A stretch of DNA of 64,000 nt from Lunularia cruciata (GCA_948567375.1 OX419762.1:34353465-34417464), one strand, 5' to 3'; shown: positions 11,960-21,780, counted from the stretch's first letter. Notes: generated by a model not told the origin, from the letters alone. Made by a program: numbers and translations.

Positions 11960-13178
11960 CTTGGAAACATGAAAGATAAGATGGATACGCATGTGACAAG
12001 GCAAGGCAAGTCAATAAGCAACAGTAGAGACAATGTGGGTGATATCAAAGGGTCCTATCCAATTAGGTGCAAGTTTACAAACTTGGGTATCAAGTGAGAG
12101 AGGGAGGTTACTAGGTGAGATCACGACGATGGTGGTCCGCATATTGTTTTTGGCAATTTTGAGCAACAAGGAGGTGAGACTGGGCTTGTTGGAGAGATTG
12201 AGATATAGTGGTCAAGAATGTGGAAGTATGAGGCACCTGAGAGGGAGGGGGAGCAAGAAGAGAATCTGGAACAAGTAGATCTTGGCCAAAATTGAGAAAG
12301 AAGGGAGAAAATCCGGTGCTTGCCTATTTGGAATTGTTGTAGGCAAATTCTGAAGCTACAAGATATTCATCCCAGTTGGTATGGTGGACATTGACAAAGG
12401 CCCGCAACATATCCTCCAATGTACAATTTGCACGTTTGGTTTGTTCATCAGTTTGAGGATGATAGGCTGTGGACAAAGCAAGCTTGGTGTTGAGTATCTA
12501 GAAGAGTGCTTGCCAAAACTTCCCGGTAAATCGAGGATCACGTTCGGAGATGAGTACACATGGCATCCCATGATGCTTGAAGACATTGTTGAAGTAGATT
12601 TGTGCTAAGGTTGGAGCATCCACGGTATCATAGGTTGGTGCTAAGTGGATTTGCTTACTAAGCTTATCCACAAACACCACAATTGCGGTGTGTCCTTGTT
12701 TTGTCTTTGGCAAGGATGTGATGAGATCCAAGCTCACATGCTCCCAACAAGCGGATGGAATGGCGAGTGGTTGAAGGAGTCCACTCGGCTTTTGGTTACT
12801 AGCCATGTTACGTTGGCAACTCTCACATGATCGGACAAAGTCTCGAACATCTCGTGTCATGTTGGGACACCACCATTGGCGTTGGAGGGTGCCCAAGGTC
12901 TTGTCCACTCCCATGTGACCAGCTATTGGTAAATCATGGGCTTCTTGAAGGTGCACAAGTTGAAGATCATCTTTAGCTGGATCATAGATTTGGTCTGCAT
13001 GGAATAAAAGGCCTTCCTTGAAGGAGAAGGTGTTGTACTCCTTGTCGCATGTTGTCAAACAACTGTGTACCATTTGGAAGAAGGGATCTTGTTGTAGAGC
13101 TGATTGAAACTCATTATGGACCTTAGGGTCAATGGACACCATTGTAATTGCCGCCATGATGAGAGGAAGGGCCTTCAA
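11960..13178 (-). pseudogene. Integrase of chromovirus B
   Basis: 13178-12498 is open for 226 residues and includes the HHCC module (HDLPIAGHMGVDKT, then CESCQRN) and the core start HVSLDLITSLP (first Asp). The second position reads ISERDPRFTGKFW, with R-D-P-R-F-T as in chromoviruses. The final Glu lies in the following, frame-shifted part near 12460. The region to ~11960 carries the GPY-like C-terminus in broken frames. Role: integration. Confidence 0.85.
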
Positions 13179-13289
13179 ATCAGGTCGTCATGATAGAGCA
13201 TCAGGGATGACATGGAACCGACCTGGTTTGTACTCAAGTTTGATGTCAAACAATTGATTCTTCCCATCGATGATGCCGACTCTTCATGT

Positions 13290-14670
13290 GCTCCAAGTGT
13301 AAGGTTTGCAACAATGGCTTGTGATCAGTTCGCATGATCACTTGTTTCCCCAAGAGATAATGCCTCCATACCTTGGTGGCATATACCATTGCAAGTTGTT
13401 CTCGATCTCAAGCAGGGTAATTTCTTTTAGCTGTATTTAGGCAATGAGACACAAAGGCAATAGGATGTAGTCCATCTAGAAATTCTTATTGCAACACAGC
13501 TCCAATTGCAAAGTTAGAAGCATCAAAATCAACCACACAAGGTAGTTGAGGATCATATGGTTGAAGAATGGGTCTTGAAGACACCATATGCTTTAACTTC
13601 TGGAATGCTTCTTCATGCTTGGTGGTCCATTGGAAGCTCAAGTTCTTTCCCAAGAGGTTAGTCAATGGTGCAGCCACATGAGCATAATAGTGGATGAACC
13701 GTCAGTAAAAACTGGCCAATCCATTGAATGCTCGTACTTCTATAGCATCCTTCGGAGTAGGCCAATCAGTAATGGCCTTGATCTTCTCTTCTTCCATCTT
13801 GATCCCCTCTGATGAGATCTTATGACCCAAGAAGGTAACTTCCTTCTGCCAAAAAGCACACTTTGATTCCTTGCAGTAGAAATTCCACCGTCGTAGTCGT
13901 TTTAGGACTTCTTGCACATGATTCACGTGTTCTGCCTCTGTCTTGCTATAGATTAGAATATCATCTAAGAACACCACCACGGACCGATCCAATAGTCCCT
14001 CCAACACCCGATGCATCTGATCCATGAAGATTGTTGGAGCATTAGTGAGTCCGAAAGGTAGAACTCTTCACTTGAAATGTCCATACCTTGTGCGAAAGGT
14101 AGTCTTTTGCACGTCCTCTCCTTCAATAAGAATTTGCCAATAGCCGCTACACAGATCTAGCTTGGAAAAGTAGCATGCTCCACTTAGTTGATCAAGCAGG
14201 TCATCAATCCGAGGCAAGGGATATGCATTCTTCACGGTTTGCTTATTGAGTCCACGGTAATCAATACAAAAATGAAGTCCTCCATCCTTCTTTGGAACAA
14301 ATAGTACCGGTGCTTCCCAAGAAGAGGTCCTATGTTGTATGAAATTGTTCTCCAACAACTCTATAAGTGTTGTTTGCAACTCCTCCAACTCCTTTGGTGA
14401 GAGCCAATAGATTGGTCTACTCACTGGAGTACTCCCTGGTGATAACTCAGTCTTGAAGGGCATACCTTGATCAGAGGGTAATCCCTTTGGTAGATCATCC
14501 AGAAACACATCTGCAAACTCCTGAACTATCCAATCAACCATTGCTTGATGAGGCTCTTGGTCCTCCTCATATTGTTCTTGTGCAATCAGCTTGACCCACA
14601 ACGCAAATACAGACTTATCTTCCTCCAAAGCTTGCTCTATGGCCGATTCATTAACAAACTTCCCTTCCAA
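13290..14670 (-). pseudogene. Reverse transcriptase and RNase H of chromovirus B
   Basis: Minus-strand open stretches at 14670-14068, 14025-13702 and 13677-13486. Motifs: [29 protein letters not shown] and VVVFLDDILIYSKT (intact FLDD box). RNase H: CVVDFDASNFAIGAVLQ, then HYLLGKQVIM and TDHKPL near 13300-13350 in a stop-containing stretch. The single stops between stretches include TAA or TAG where Gln or Tyr are expected. Role: reverse transcription. Confidence 0.9.
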
Positions 14671-14793
14671 GGACTCATCTCTCTTCCAGGCTTGCTCCTT
14701 GGTTGCCTTCTTGGCAAACTTCCCATCTTGGGACTCATCTCCCTTCCAGATTCGCTCTATGGCTACCTTCTCGATAAACTTCCCATCTTGGGA

Positions 14794-15231
14794 CTAACTA
14801 TTCTTAGGCGTCTTACTCAAAGGTGCCAGAAAACCTAATTGGAAATTTCTACCTTGGTGTTGTACTTGAATTTGTCGTCGGGTCCAATCAAATTGAACCT
14901 TATGACGTTCAAGCCAAGGTAGACCCAAAATGATATCATAGTGTAGAGGTGCCACTACAAACCTCATACACTCCAAATACTTCTTCCCAATCTTGAAGGT
15001 AACAGGATGTGAGGTGCAGAATGCAGAACCCTTTCTACCATCCGCCATCATCAAACTACTTCCAAACATTGGCTTGATAGGAATACCCAGTTCCTTTGCT
15101 ACTTGCATAGACATGCAATTCTTTGAACTTCTAGAATCAACCAAAATCCTACAACCCTGATTAGATATCGTACCTTGCAAGTGAAGCAAACTTGCATAGG
15201 TCAAGCCTTCAATCCCATTGGAACTAATCAA
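14794..15231 (-). pseudogene. Aspartic protease of chromovirus B
   Basis: 145 residues in one open frame. The catalytic loop reads ILVDSRSSKN where D-S-G-S-S is expected, so the triad Gly has become Arg, a single G-to-A step from GGA. The later block DIILGLPWLERH is the normal I-[IL]-G-x-P-W-L motif. Role: polyprotein cleavage; inactive by the Gly change. Confidence 0.78.
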
Positions 15232-15247
15232 GCTCTCAATAGGCGGC

Positions 15248-16190
15248 TCAAAATCTCCTATTGGGATTCTTTGTTTCCTTGATCATTTTGTTCCACAAAC
15301 TCCATGTGGGCAACTTGTCGAGGTCGCCCATTCCTAAGTGGACATTCAGCAATGCGATGTCCAACTTGGTGACAATAAAAGCAACCTCCATTTTGTCGTA
15401 ATCTTTCTCTATCTGTTGAGCCAAGTGGTCTTTGTTGGATAGCATCAATCTCCATTGGTACCGGTTATTCCACTCGTGCGTAGTGTACTGGTAGGCTTTG
15501 TGTAGGTTGAGGTCGAGACCAAGTTGTCGCAACCAAGGAATCAAAATACTCAGCCAATTGCATGGCTTCTTCTATGTTTTGTGGCTCCTACATGGTCACC
15601 TCCAATTTGGTTCTTGACTTCAATCCTCACACAAATTGATCTAGAACTTCACCTTCTTGGATATCTAGAATTTGCATGATGATATTCTAACTTGCATGAT
15701 GTAGCTTCTCACTGAGCCAATCTGCCTCAACTCCACCAATTTATCTCGTGTGACTCGAGTGGCATTTATAGTTTGAAATCGACCAAGTATTACATCTTTG
15801 AATTTTTCTTATGTCAAAATTAGTGTAACAATTTGTCGTTCAGCTCTTTCTACTCAAAATCGCCACCAAAGTTTTGCCACGCCATCCAATTGGCTAGAAG
15901 CCAAGAGAATTTTTTTCCGTTTGTCTTGAAGATTGGTGGCTTCAAAGTAACATTTGCAGTCAAACACAAAATTCTCCACTGTGCCTGGAAGATTCTTGCC
16001 TTCAAACACCTTGGGTTTCAGAAATCAAATGCGATCTTCTCCATCTCAAACTGGCGCTTTGTCTATTTGTTCTCGTCGTTGCTGGTCTCGTTCATCCAAC
16101 AATCAAGTAAGATGCTTGATTTGTTGTTGTATTGCAAGGATAACATCCGGTATTGCTGCCATCGCTACTACTCTATTCCACTATACTCAA
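15248..16190 (-). pseudogene. Gag of chromovirus B, with zinc knuckle
   Basis: Minus-strand fragments between 16190 and 15550 read like a retrotransposon Gag domain, including a Gln-Leu-Asp-Gly-Val-Ala-Lys-Leu-Trp-Trp block, but in broken frames. The nucleocapsid part is clear: C-F-Y-C-H-Q-V-G-H-R-I-A-E-C at 15342-15383, a CX2CX4HX4C knuckle. Stops and frameshifts separate the segments. Role: particle formation. Confidence 0.7.
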
Positions 16191-16195
16191 TTTAT

Positions 16196-16411
16196 CTAGT
16201 TGATTAACACATAGATACAACACGTCCACCGTTCTCCATAAGTTACAACTGGAAGTATCAAGGGTTCCTCTGACACGGTGATCATATGTAGAAAATCCTG
16301 CCCAAAGCGCAAGGTGATGAATTGTGTGAAACGATGCTTTGGTAATATCTGGATATGAAAGTCCCAATGGTTTGGTGGAAGTGGATTTGGTGGTCCATAA
16401 ATTCCATCCAT
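16196..16411 (-). CDS. Leader peptide of chromovirus B (upstream of Gag)
   Basis: A 71-residue open stretch directly after the primer site, starting at an ATG and ending LIN. Its C-terminal part, PLILPVVTYGERW then IYVLIN, resembles the leader peptides of chromovirus C (27541-27762), of the C-family copy near 59381 and of the fragment at 51936-52139. Function unknown. It precedes Gag and is not joined to it in an open frame. The conservation across diverged elements is the only evidence that it is coding. Confidence 0.5.
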   Translation of the reverse strand: MDGIYGPPNPLPPNHWDFHIQILPKHRFTQFITLRFGQDFLHMITVSEEPLILPVVTYGERWTCCIYVLIN

Positions 16412-16420
16412 CCCATTCCT

Positions 16421-16432
16421 GCTCTAATACCA
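16421..16432 (-). promoter_or_regulatory. Primer binding site (tRNA-Met type) of chromovirus B
   Basis: TGGTATTAGAGC on the minus strand, one base after the LTR end; TGGTATCAGAGC is the usual plant initiator tRNA-Met site, so one C-to-T difference. Confidence 0.85.
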
Positions 16433-16537
16433 ATGTAAAAGACCAAAACCAAGGAGAGAAATAGGAGAATGGAAATTCACATTGGGACACTTGGATGAGG
16501 GAAAACTCCAAATGCCTAGCATGAGCTTTGGCCTTGG

Positions 16538-16545
16538 TATTTATA
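16538..16545 (-). promoter_or_regulatory. TATA box of the chromovirus B 5' LTR
   Basis: TATAAATA on the minus strand (in CCTATAAATACC), downstream of the heat shock elements in the direction of element transcription. The other LTR keeps it at 11360-11367. It probably marks the end of U3. Confidence 0.75.
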
Positions 16546-16685
16546 GGTAGCATACAAGACCCTTGAAGCTTCTCAAGAAGCTTTCTTGAGCCGCTTTCTT
16601 GGAGTGCAAGCTAAGTTAACTAGGAAGCTTGTCAAGAAGCTTCCTTCTAGAAGCCGCCTACTTAGCGTGCAAGCTAAGCTAGTTA

Positions 16686-16712
16686 GAAGCTTCTAGAAGC
16701 TTCCTTCTAGAA
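16686..16712. promoter_or_regulatory. Heat-shock-element array in the 5' LTR of chromovirus B
   Basis: GAAGCTTCTAGAAGCTTC is four consecutive alternating GAA/TTC units with the 2-base spacing of a plant heat shock element (16686-16703), followed by TTCTAGAA (16705-16712). It is palindromic, so it works in either orientation. It lies about 140 bp upstream, on the minus strand, of the TATA box at 16538-16545. Confidence 0.75.
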
Positions 16713-16773
16713 GCTACTTGCTTAGGGCGCAAGTTAACTAGTTGGGAAGGTTCCCAAGAAGCTTCTTAGGTGC

Positions 16774-16786
16774 TTCTAGAATATTC
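16774..16786. promoter_or_regulatory. Second heat shock element in the 5' LTR of chromovirus B
   Basis: TTCTAGAATATTC, three perfect alternating units, ~70 bp from the LTR edge in the U3 part. The same 13 bases occur at 11586-11598 in the other LTR and at 45397-45409 in the diverged B-family LTR, although the rest of that LTR has drifted. Confidence 0.8.
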
Positions 16787-16856
16787 TAGACTATTTTGTC
16801 TTATTCTCTACTTCATAAGCCGGACTAACTTCATCGCTAAACTCCATATTGTTTCA

Positions 16857-17241
16857 ATGTCTATTGGAGTTGTTTGGTGAGATTAGCACTGAACTAGCTA
16901 TGGTACTACATGCAAGTATACAAGTACAGAGGTACTTGTATATGGAGAGAGATGAGATTGCTAGGTGAGTCTCTCTACATCATGTGGCATGCTTGGCCTA
17001 TTGGTATCCAGGGTTATTATTGATATTGGCAATCAAGTGTTACTAGAAGACCCTAACAATAGACATTTCCTTGTTGGGGGTACAAGATTTGGATAAACAT
17101 GGTCCCATTCATTTAATGATTTTTGGATGGCCATGTTAGAGACATACACATGCTGGCCAAGTTATGGGTCTTCAAGATCCCCATTCTGGTGTATTTTGGG
17201 AGATTTTATGTATACTACGACATCTCCAGGTTCATCAATCC
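16857..17241 (+). pseudogene. C5 cytosine DNA methyltransferase of Ty3-D, N-terminal half (motifs I-IV)
   Basis: Seen: motif I as LELFGEIST (16864-16890) followed by the AdoMet-pocket pattern Y-L-Y-M-E-R-D-E (motif II), then DISLLGVQDLD (motif III region), then FGWPC (17122-17136) followed by a TAG where Gln is usual and by HTHAG (motif IV). The PC dipeptide at 17131-17136 is the catalytic Cys loop of C5 methyltransferases. Known: these enzymes transfer a methyl group from AdoMet to C5 of cytosine in DNA. Order I-IV before VIII-X is the canonical order, unlike the rearranged plant DRM enzymes. Three in-frame stops make it inactive. The right edge is an insertion of repeat S. Confidence 0.85.
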
Positions 17242-17640
17242 TATAACACCCATTTGTGCATGTGTGTGGTATTATGATATTTAGTTTGGTATTACAAGTA
17301 CTTGAGAGATATTATTTATATAAAGATAAGTGATGGTTCTACCTTAGTCATGATTAGCTAAATTTAGTCATAGCTAAGATAGAGTGGATCTTACTTTAGA
17401 GGAAGTAAGAAAAATGAGCATCACTATTTTGGATTCTAGTGTATTGACTTGGTATTATTTCTAGGTATTTGGTTTTGAGGAAAGAGTTAAGAACTCTTGG
17501 ACCAACAAGCCTTTTTGTTTTGGATTCTTCTATAGTCTAAGGATTGCACATGTGAAGGAATATTTGACTAAGTGGTTGGGTCAAGATAAGACCATATGCT
17601 TAGGAGAATATTCTCATGAGTAAGGATATTCCTTGATATA
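17242..17640 (+). repeat. Repeat S copy 1: truncated LTR in opposite orientation
   Basis: Begins TATAACACCC, which is the reverse complement of the right end of the three full copies (for example 58011-58020), and follows them for ~400 bases until the GAATATTC region. The remaining ~290 bases of the repeat are missing. It sits inside the methyltransferase of Ty3-D. The TG expected at the LTR edge is TA here. Confidence 0.7.
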
Positions 17641-17641
17641 A

Positions 17642-17725
17642 GGACCTGATGTGCACTCGCCACCACCCAAGTGCTATTGATGGGTGATTCTTGCACTTGG
17701 GTGGTGGTGAGTGTACATCAGGTCC
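17642..17725. repeat. 33 bp inverted repeat (palindrome) at the broken methyltransferase
   Basis: The left arm 17642-17674 and the right arm 17693-17725 are reverse complements with two mismatches, both of which would be G-T pairs in a folded strand. The loop is 18 bases. The right arm is coding sequence of the methyltransferase, the left arm is not, so the left arm looks like an inverted copy made at the junction with the truncated repeat S. Confidence 0.85.
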
Positions 17726-18245
17726 ATTCTTGGATGGGACCCATCTTGTTGTTAGATGCAACCAGAGTGGGATCATGGGCTCATCATCTTTGTATTTGGT
17801 GGACAAACCTCTTACCCAAAGAGGTTCTCCAACATGCTTATGATAGGATTCAGCGACTTGACTACATTATGTTGATGATATCTTGGATGTTGGGCGTCAG
17901 TCTTAGATGGTAGTAGTGGCTGATAGGTCACCTATAGCAATGGTGAACCTAGTTGGACAACCCCTAGCCACTTTTCCCACACTTCTGAGTTTCCCAAACT
18001 CCCATTGAGAGAGAGGTCCTAGATTTGTTTGGGACTCATAATTATAGCAATTGGTGGAACCCAATGCCAATGAGAGAGAGCGGGCAATGGGTTTTTGCAT
18101 TGGTATTACAGTTTTTCCAGTAGTGTTAGAGGCATCCATGCATTAGTTGTTAGGGCAGGTTGTGGACCTAAATTTGTTGACCTAGATTGTGAGCCTTGGT
18201 TTAGCAAAGCAACATAGGATACCCTTGATAGGCATCACCACTTGG
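17671..18245 (+). pseudogene. C5 cytosine DNA methyltransferase of Ty3-D, C-terminal half (motifs VIII-X)
   Basis: Open at 17671-17913: VHQVHSWMGPILLLDATRV, then AHHLCIWWTNLLP, which fits motif VIII of DNMT3-type enzymes (A-H-R-x-R-x-x-W-x-N-L-P). After a frameshift between 17913 and 17940 it continues with MVNLVGQP and ends with N-A-N-E-R-E-R-A-M-G-F (18063-18095), the motif IX/X region with the M-G-F-P block, and LGLAKQ. The ENV motif (VI), expected just before 17671, is absent: it is replaced by repeat S and an inverted duplication. Inference: originally a de novo-type CG or CN methyltransferase; target context cannot be read. Confidence 0.8.
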
Positions 18246-18540
18246 ACACTTGTGAGCTTTGTGCCTTTTGAGACAATTCAGGCACATGCTAGGGGTGACG
18301 GACCAAGTGGAAAAGGTATTCTTGGGACATATCCAGTGTCTATTAAGGAGAGTGGTCTACTTGGAGTCCATCCAAGTGAGCCTGGTCTACTTGGATTACA
18401 CCCTTGGTCTCCTTGGGATGCATTAGAGGACGTATGGAGCTTGCAACCAGATTGGAGGGAGTTTTCACATGGAGGTTGGGACCTCTAGTGGTTGGGGGTA
18501 TGACACTACTGCTCCTAAGGGCCTAGTGTAGCAGCCAATC
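18246..18540 (+). other. Ty3-D linker between methyltransferase and RT
   Basis: Continuation of the Ty3-D coding region, open at 18189-18488. It contains two Gly-Leu-His-Pro-rich segments (GLLGVHPSEPGLLGLHPW). No domain recognised. It probably links the methyltransferase to RT. Confidence 0.5.
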
Positions 18541-19990
18541 AGTACGTCTTCCACCCTTACATCAATTATAGAGGAACTTGGGAGCCAGATCGGGGATCCA
18601 AGCTCACAAGAGAGGAAAGACAAAGAGTTTGGAGGTTCTTGAGGAGCTACACAAGTTGTTTGGCTTTCAATATGAAGGATTTGGGTGCTCTAAAAGGACT
18701 TGGTATTTCAATTGAGCTAACTAGCAATACACTAGTTTTTTGACATCTTTATCAATATAGTGATATGGAGAGAGCATTGATTTAGAGCCGGGGTAGAGAC
18801 CTTTTTGAGACTGGTTTGGTGGAGATTTCACATAGAGAGTATGCATCAACTATAGTGATGCCAGCCAAGAAAGATATGCATGGAAACTATACAGATAGGC
18901 AGATGTGTGGAGATTACCATCCTATCAACCAATAGACTAGGGCTGATTGGTATGTCATGCCTACACCAAAGGAGATCTTTGATGTGATTGAGCATGCAAA
19001 GGTCTTCAATACTTTGGATCTTTGAGTTGGATATCATCAATTGTTGTATCAAGGAGGAAGATAAGTCCAATACAATATTTTAGGCTATTGATCCTCACGG
19101 CAAGGATGTGTTATATCAATAGAGGTTCTTACCATTTGGGTTAAACAATGATCTTGCTGAGTTCCAAAGGGTCATGGACAAGATCCTAGCTAGATTAGAT
19201 TTTGCCCAATGTTATATTGATGACCTTTTGGTCTATAGCATTACTATGGAGAAGCATGAGAGACATTTGTAAGAGGTGTTTGAGAGGTTCAAATCTCATA
19301 GACTCAAATAACATCTTGGGAAGTGTAGGTTCTTCCACAAGCAAATTGAGTATTTGGTTCACACTATCTACCTTAAAGGACTTGGTGTTCAGCAGACCAA
19401 GGTGGAGGCTATTGCATGTATTCCTTGGCCTATGGATGGGAGCAAAGTGCAAGCATTCCTTGGGTTGCCAAACTTCTATTGTTGCTATGTTAGAGGATTT
19501 AGTGCCATTGCCAAGGCCTTGATGAAGTTAACCAAGCTTACATAGGAGTGGTGCTGGAGAGATGAGCAAGAGAGAGCTTTTGTAGAGCTCAAGGAGAGGT
19601 TGATATCTACCCTTATTTTGAGGAGACCAATTAGGGGACAACCATTTCAGGTTCACATTGATTGGAGTATGTTGGAGCTTGGAGCAGTGCTCACCTAGCA
19701 TAATGATGAGGAGAAGGAGTTTATGGTAGCCTATGCTAGTCACTCCAACAATTTAGTGGAGGCAAAGTATAGTTCATATGAGGGAGAGAGCTTGGCAGCA
19801 ATATAGGCAATAACACATTTCCAATGTTACTCTTGGTAACCCCTTTACTCTCAGCACTTACCATCAGCCATTGAACTGGTTGATGGAGTCCAACAAGCTT
19901 TCACAATGGGCTTTGATTTTACAAGAGTATGATTTCATGGTTATTCACAAACCTGGAGTGGTGAACGGTGATGCAAATGGGTTGAGTAGA
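18541..19990 (+). pseudogene. Reverse transcriptase and RNase H of Ty3-D
   Basis: The RT part runs from SDMERALI and GLVEISHREYAS near 18770-18850 through MCGDYHPINQ (18905) to LDL-stop-VGYHQLL (19015-19040). The active-site box is CYIDDLLVYS with YIDD at 19213-19224. Thumb and connection: GLGVQQTKVEAI and AFLGLPNFY. RNase H part: HIDWSMLELGAVLT, SSYEGESLAA, HQPLNWLMES and DANGLSRNPCPS at its end near 19980. The box Tyr-Ile-Asp-Asp is intact but several TAG/TAA stops occur elsewhere. The frame is shared by long segments. Role: reverse transcription and template removal. Confidence 0.88.
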
Positions 19991-20329
19991 AACCCATGTC
20001 CTAGCCATCAAGATCAGGCCAAAGCACATTGGCATGGAGACAAATGAGGAGACGATGCCAGGTTGGAATGCATCTACCTTTCTTTGCATAGTTACTAAAG
20101 CTTTGGTGGTATATCTCTCAATGCATACAAGAGGAGTTATTGAGGTCACAAATCCAAAGAAGGGATATTGTGGTAGAGTTCAATGAGATATTCATGATGA
20201 TGTCTTAGTGATGGACTATCTTTGCATTGGTATTATGGGTGGCATAATTGGGGCCAAGGAGAGAGATCTTGTTCTTCAACAAGCTAGATTGTTTAGATTG
20301 GAGTGCAGACACCTTTTGTGTGTATGGGA

Positions 20330-21480
20330 AGATGAGAAAGTATGAGTAGTACCACTTCTATCTCAGAGACCACATTTGGTCCATCATGCTCATGAGAAGC
20401 TAGGACATTTTGGAGTAAAGCATACATATAGTTTACTCTAGAGTCATTATTGGTGGCACGGTATGCAAACCAATGTATAGCAGTTTGTTGCTAGATGTGT
20501 GGTTTGTGATCAAGTTAGAGCATCATGCAATGCTCCTATGCCATGGTAACACCCATTACCTATCAATGGTTAGGTTACCATTGGAGTTTGGACTTTGGTG
20601 GACCTTTACCATTGACTATGAGACATCATTGGTATGTTTTGGTTATGGTGGAGCACTTCTCCAAGTGGATTGAGTTGGTGGCACTTCTTGACAAGTCCAA
20701 TGAAGGGACGGCTTACTTGTTCTTGGATTGGGTTCTCAAACATTTTGGTGTACTAGTTGAAGTTTTGTTTGATCTAGACATAGAGTTCTTGGAGGAGTTT
20801 CAGGTCTTGTGTGACAAGGCTTTGATTGATCATCATACTACTTCTTGACATCACCCTAAGGCAGATGGCTTAGTAGAGAGAGTGGTTTACACAATGAAGA
20901 GAAGATTATATTAGTATGATTTGCAGAGAGGCCACTTGAGAGATTGGGATCTCCTTGGCTAGCCATGGGCTATTGTTTTAGCTGGCAAGCCTCCTTAGCA
21001 TCCTTCTCTCCTTAGTTTCTACTCTATAGATGAGATCTAGATTTACTTGCAGCCATTCATTAAGATGCTACTATAGTTTTGGACTTGGATGATCCAGATG
21101 TATGAATGAGCACATGTTCTTAATGGGCAGAGATCTTTCAAAGTGATGGTGGTGCCGATGGCCTTTGAGAACTTGGTAACTGCTTAGCATAGGGATACCT
21201 TACGCTATGCTACCATTTGAGGAGGAGGTTATAGACCCTTGATCCATCAATTTCATCCAAGTGACTATGTATATCTACAATAGGCAACATCAATGATGCT
21301 TGATGTTTCTACAAGCCGCACTATCTTGAGAGTGCATGAGGTTTTGCCATCTGGAGTCCTTTTGTTGGACAAATGTGATGGTGTTGTTTGGAAGGATCAT
21401 GTACGCAATTTTGTGCCATGCCACCTCCCAAACATTGCTGGTACTATGGACCCAAGCTTGGCACTTGTACATGTAGGCTT
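20330..21480 (+). pseudogene. Integrase of Ty3-D
   Basis: The HHCC zinc module is visible as HHAHEKLGHFG (near 20380) and ARCVVCDQ (near 20490-20515). The catalytic core has SLDFGGPLPL (first Asp), a second Asp in VLFDLDIEFL, and the Glu in ADGLVERVV near 20865-20885. After the core a GPY-like module ends with HVRNFVPCHLPNI (21400-21435). Numerous stops are present. The coding region continues past a TAG at 21482-21484 straight into the PHD finger. Role: insertion of element DNA. Confidence 0.82.
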
Positions 21481-21484
21481 GTAG

Positions 21485-21625
21485 TGTATGTTATGCAGCT
21501 CTTTTGGTGGAGCTGCTACTATGTTAGTGTGTGATAGTTGTTTGAGAGGATGACATATGGCATGTTTGATTCCTCCCCTTACGGTGGTTCCTCAAGAACA
21601 ATGATTATGTCCTAGATGTCCTTGA
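21485..21625 (+). pseudogene. C-terminal PHD finger of the Ty3-D polyprotein
   Basis: Directly after the integrase the same frame gives CMLCSSFGG, then MLVCDSC, LRG-stop-H-M-A-C, L-I-P-P-L, and finally L-C-P-R-C-P and a stop at 21623-21625. The spacing C-x2-C-x11-C-x2-C-x4-H-x2-C-x14-C-x2-C is the C4HC3 pattern of a PHD finger. Both in-frame TGA codons fall exactly where PHD fingers carry Trp (before the His, and two residues before the last Cys pair), so both fit TGG to TGA changes. Known: PHD fingers bind histone H3 tails, often according to H3K4 methylation. Inference: a targeting reader, as chromodomains are in chromoviruses. Confidence 0.82.
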
Positions 21626-21780
21626 CCTATAGTTAGTTCATCTTTTATATGGTATATATTGCAGAAAGGTGACCAATGATGAGGCTAAATAGCACCCGGC
21701 CTCTTGATCTTTTGCCCACCATAGGGTATACCATATACTTGGACTAGATGGCTATTTGGAGTTAGAGGGACCTAACTACA

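Larger units (their letters stand above)
11256..16856 (-). mobile_element. Chromovirus B: Ty3 element with chromodomain, nested in Ty3-D
   Basis: Two LTRs (11256-11668 and 16434-16856) flank a minus-strand Gag-protease-RT-RNase H-integrase-chromodomain region. The primer site is tRNA-Met type. Flanks: ATGTTC on the left (11250-11255) and ATGTC on the right (16857-16861), an imperfect 5 bp target duplication. The pieces of Ty3-D on either side join in frame. Pol has stops in all domains, so this copy is inactive. A diverged second copy lies at 44994-47896. The LTRs carry heat-shock-element arrays, see findings. Confidence 0.92.
16434..16856 (-). repeat. 5' LTR of chromovirus B
   Basis: 423 bp. 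Read on the minus strand it starts TGAAACAATATGG and ends CTTTTACA. It matches 11256-11668 with a few substitutions and one ~10 bp insertion at about 16690, inside a repeated AGAAGCTTC block. A tandem-repeat section with a unit of roughly 55-60 bp occupies 16560-16760. Confidence 0.92.

Noticed and set aside
16173-16553. 126-codon minus-strand frame across LTR and leader of chromovirus B
   Set aside because: It starts in the LTR and is out of frame with the peptide that is conserved between elements (16196-16411).
11200-16860. CRISPR-like regular repeats in the LTRs
   Set aside because: The ~55-60 bp units are directly adjacent, lack unique spacers and lie within LTRs of a eukaryotic element.
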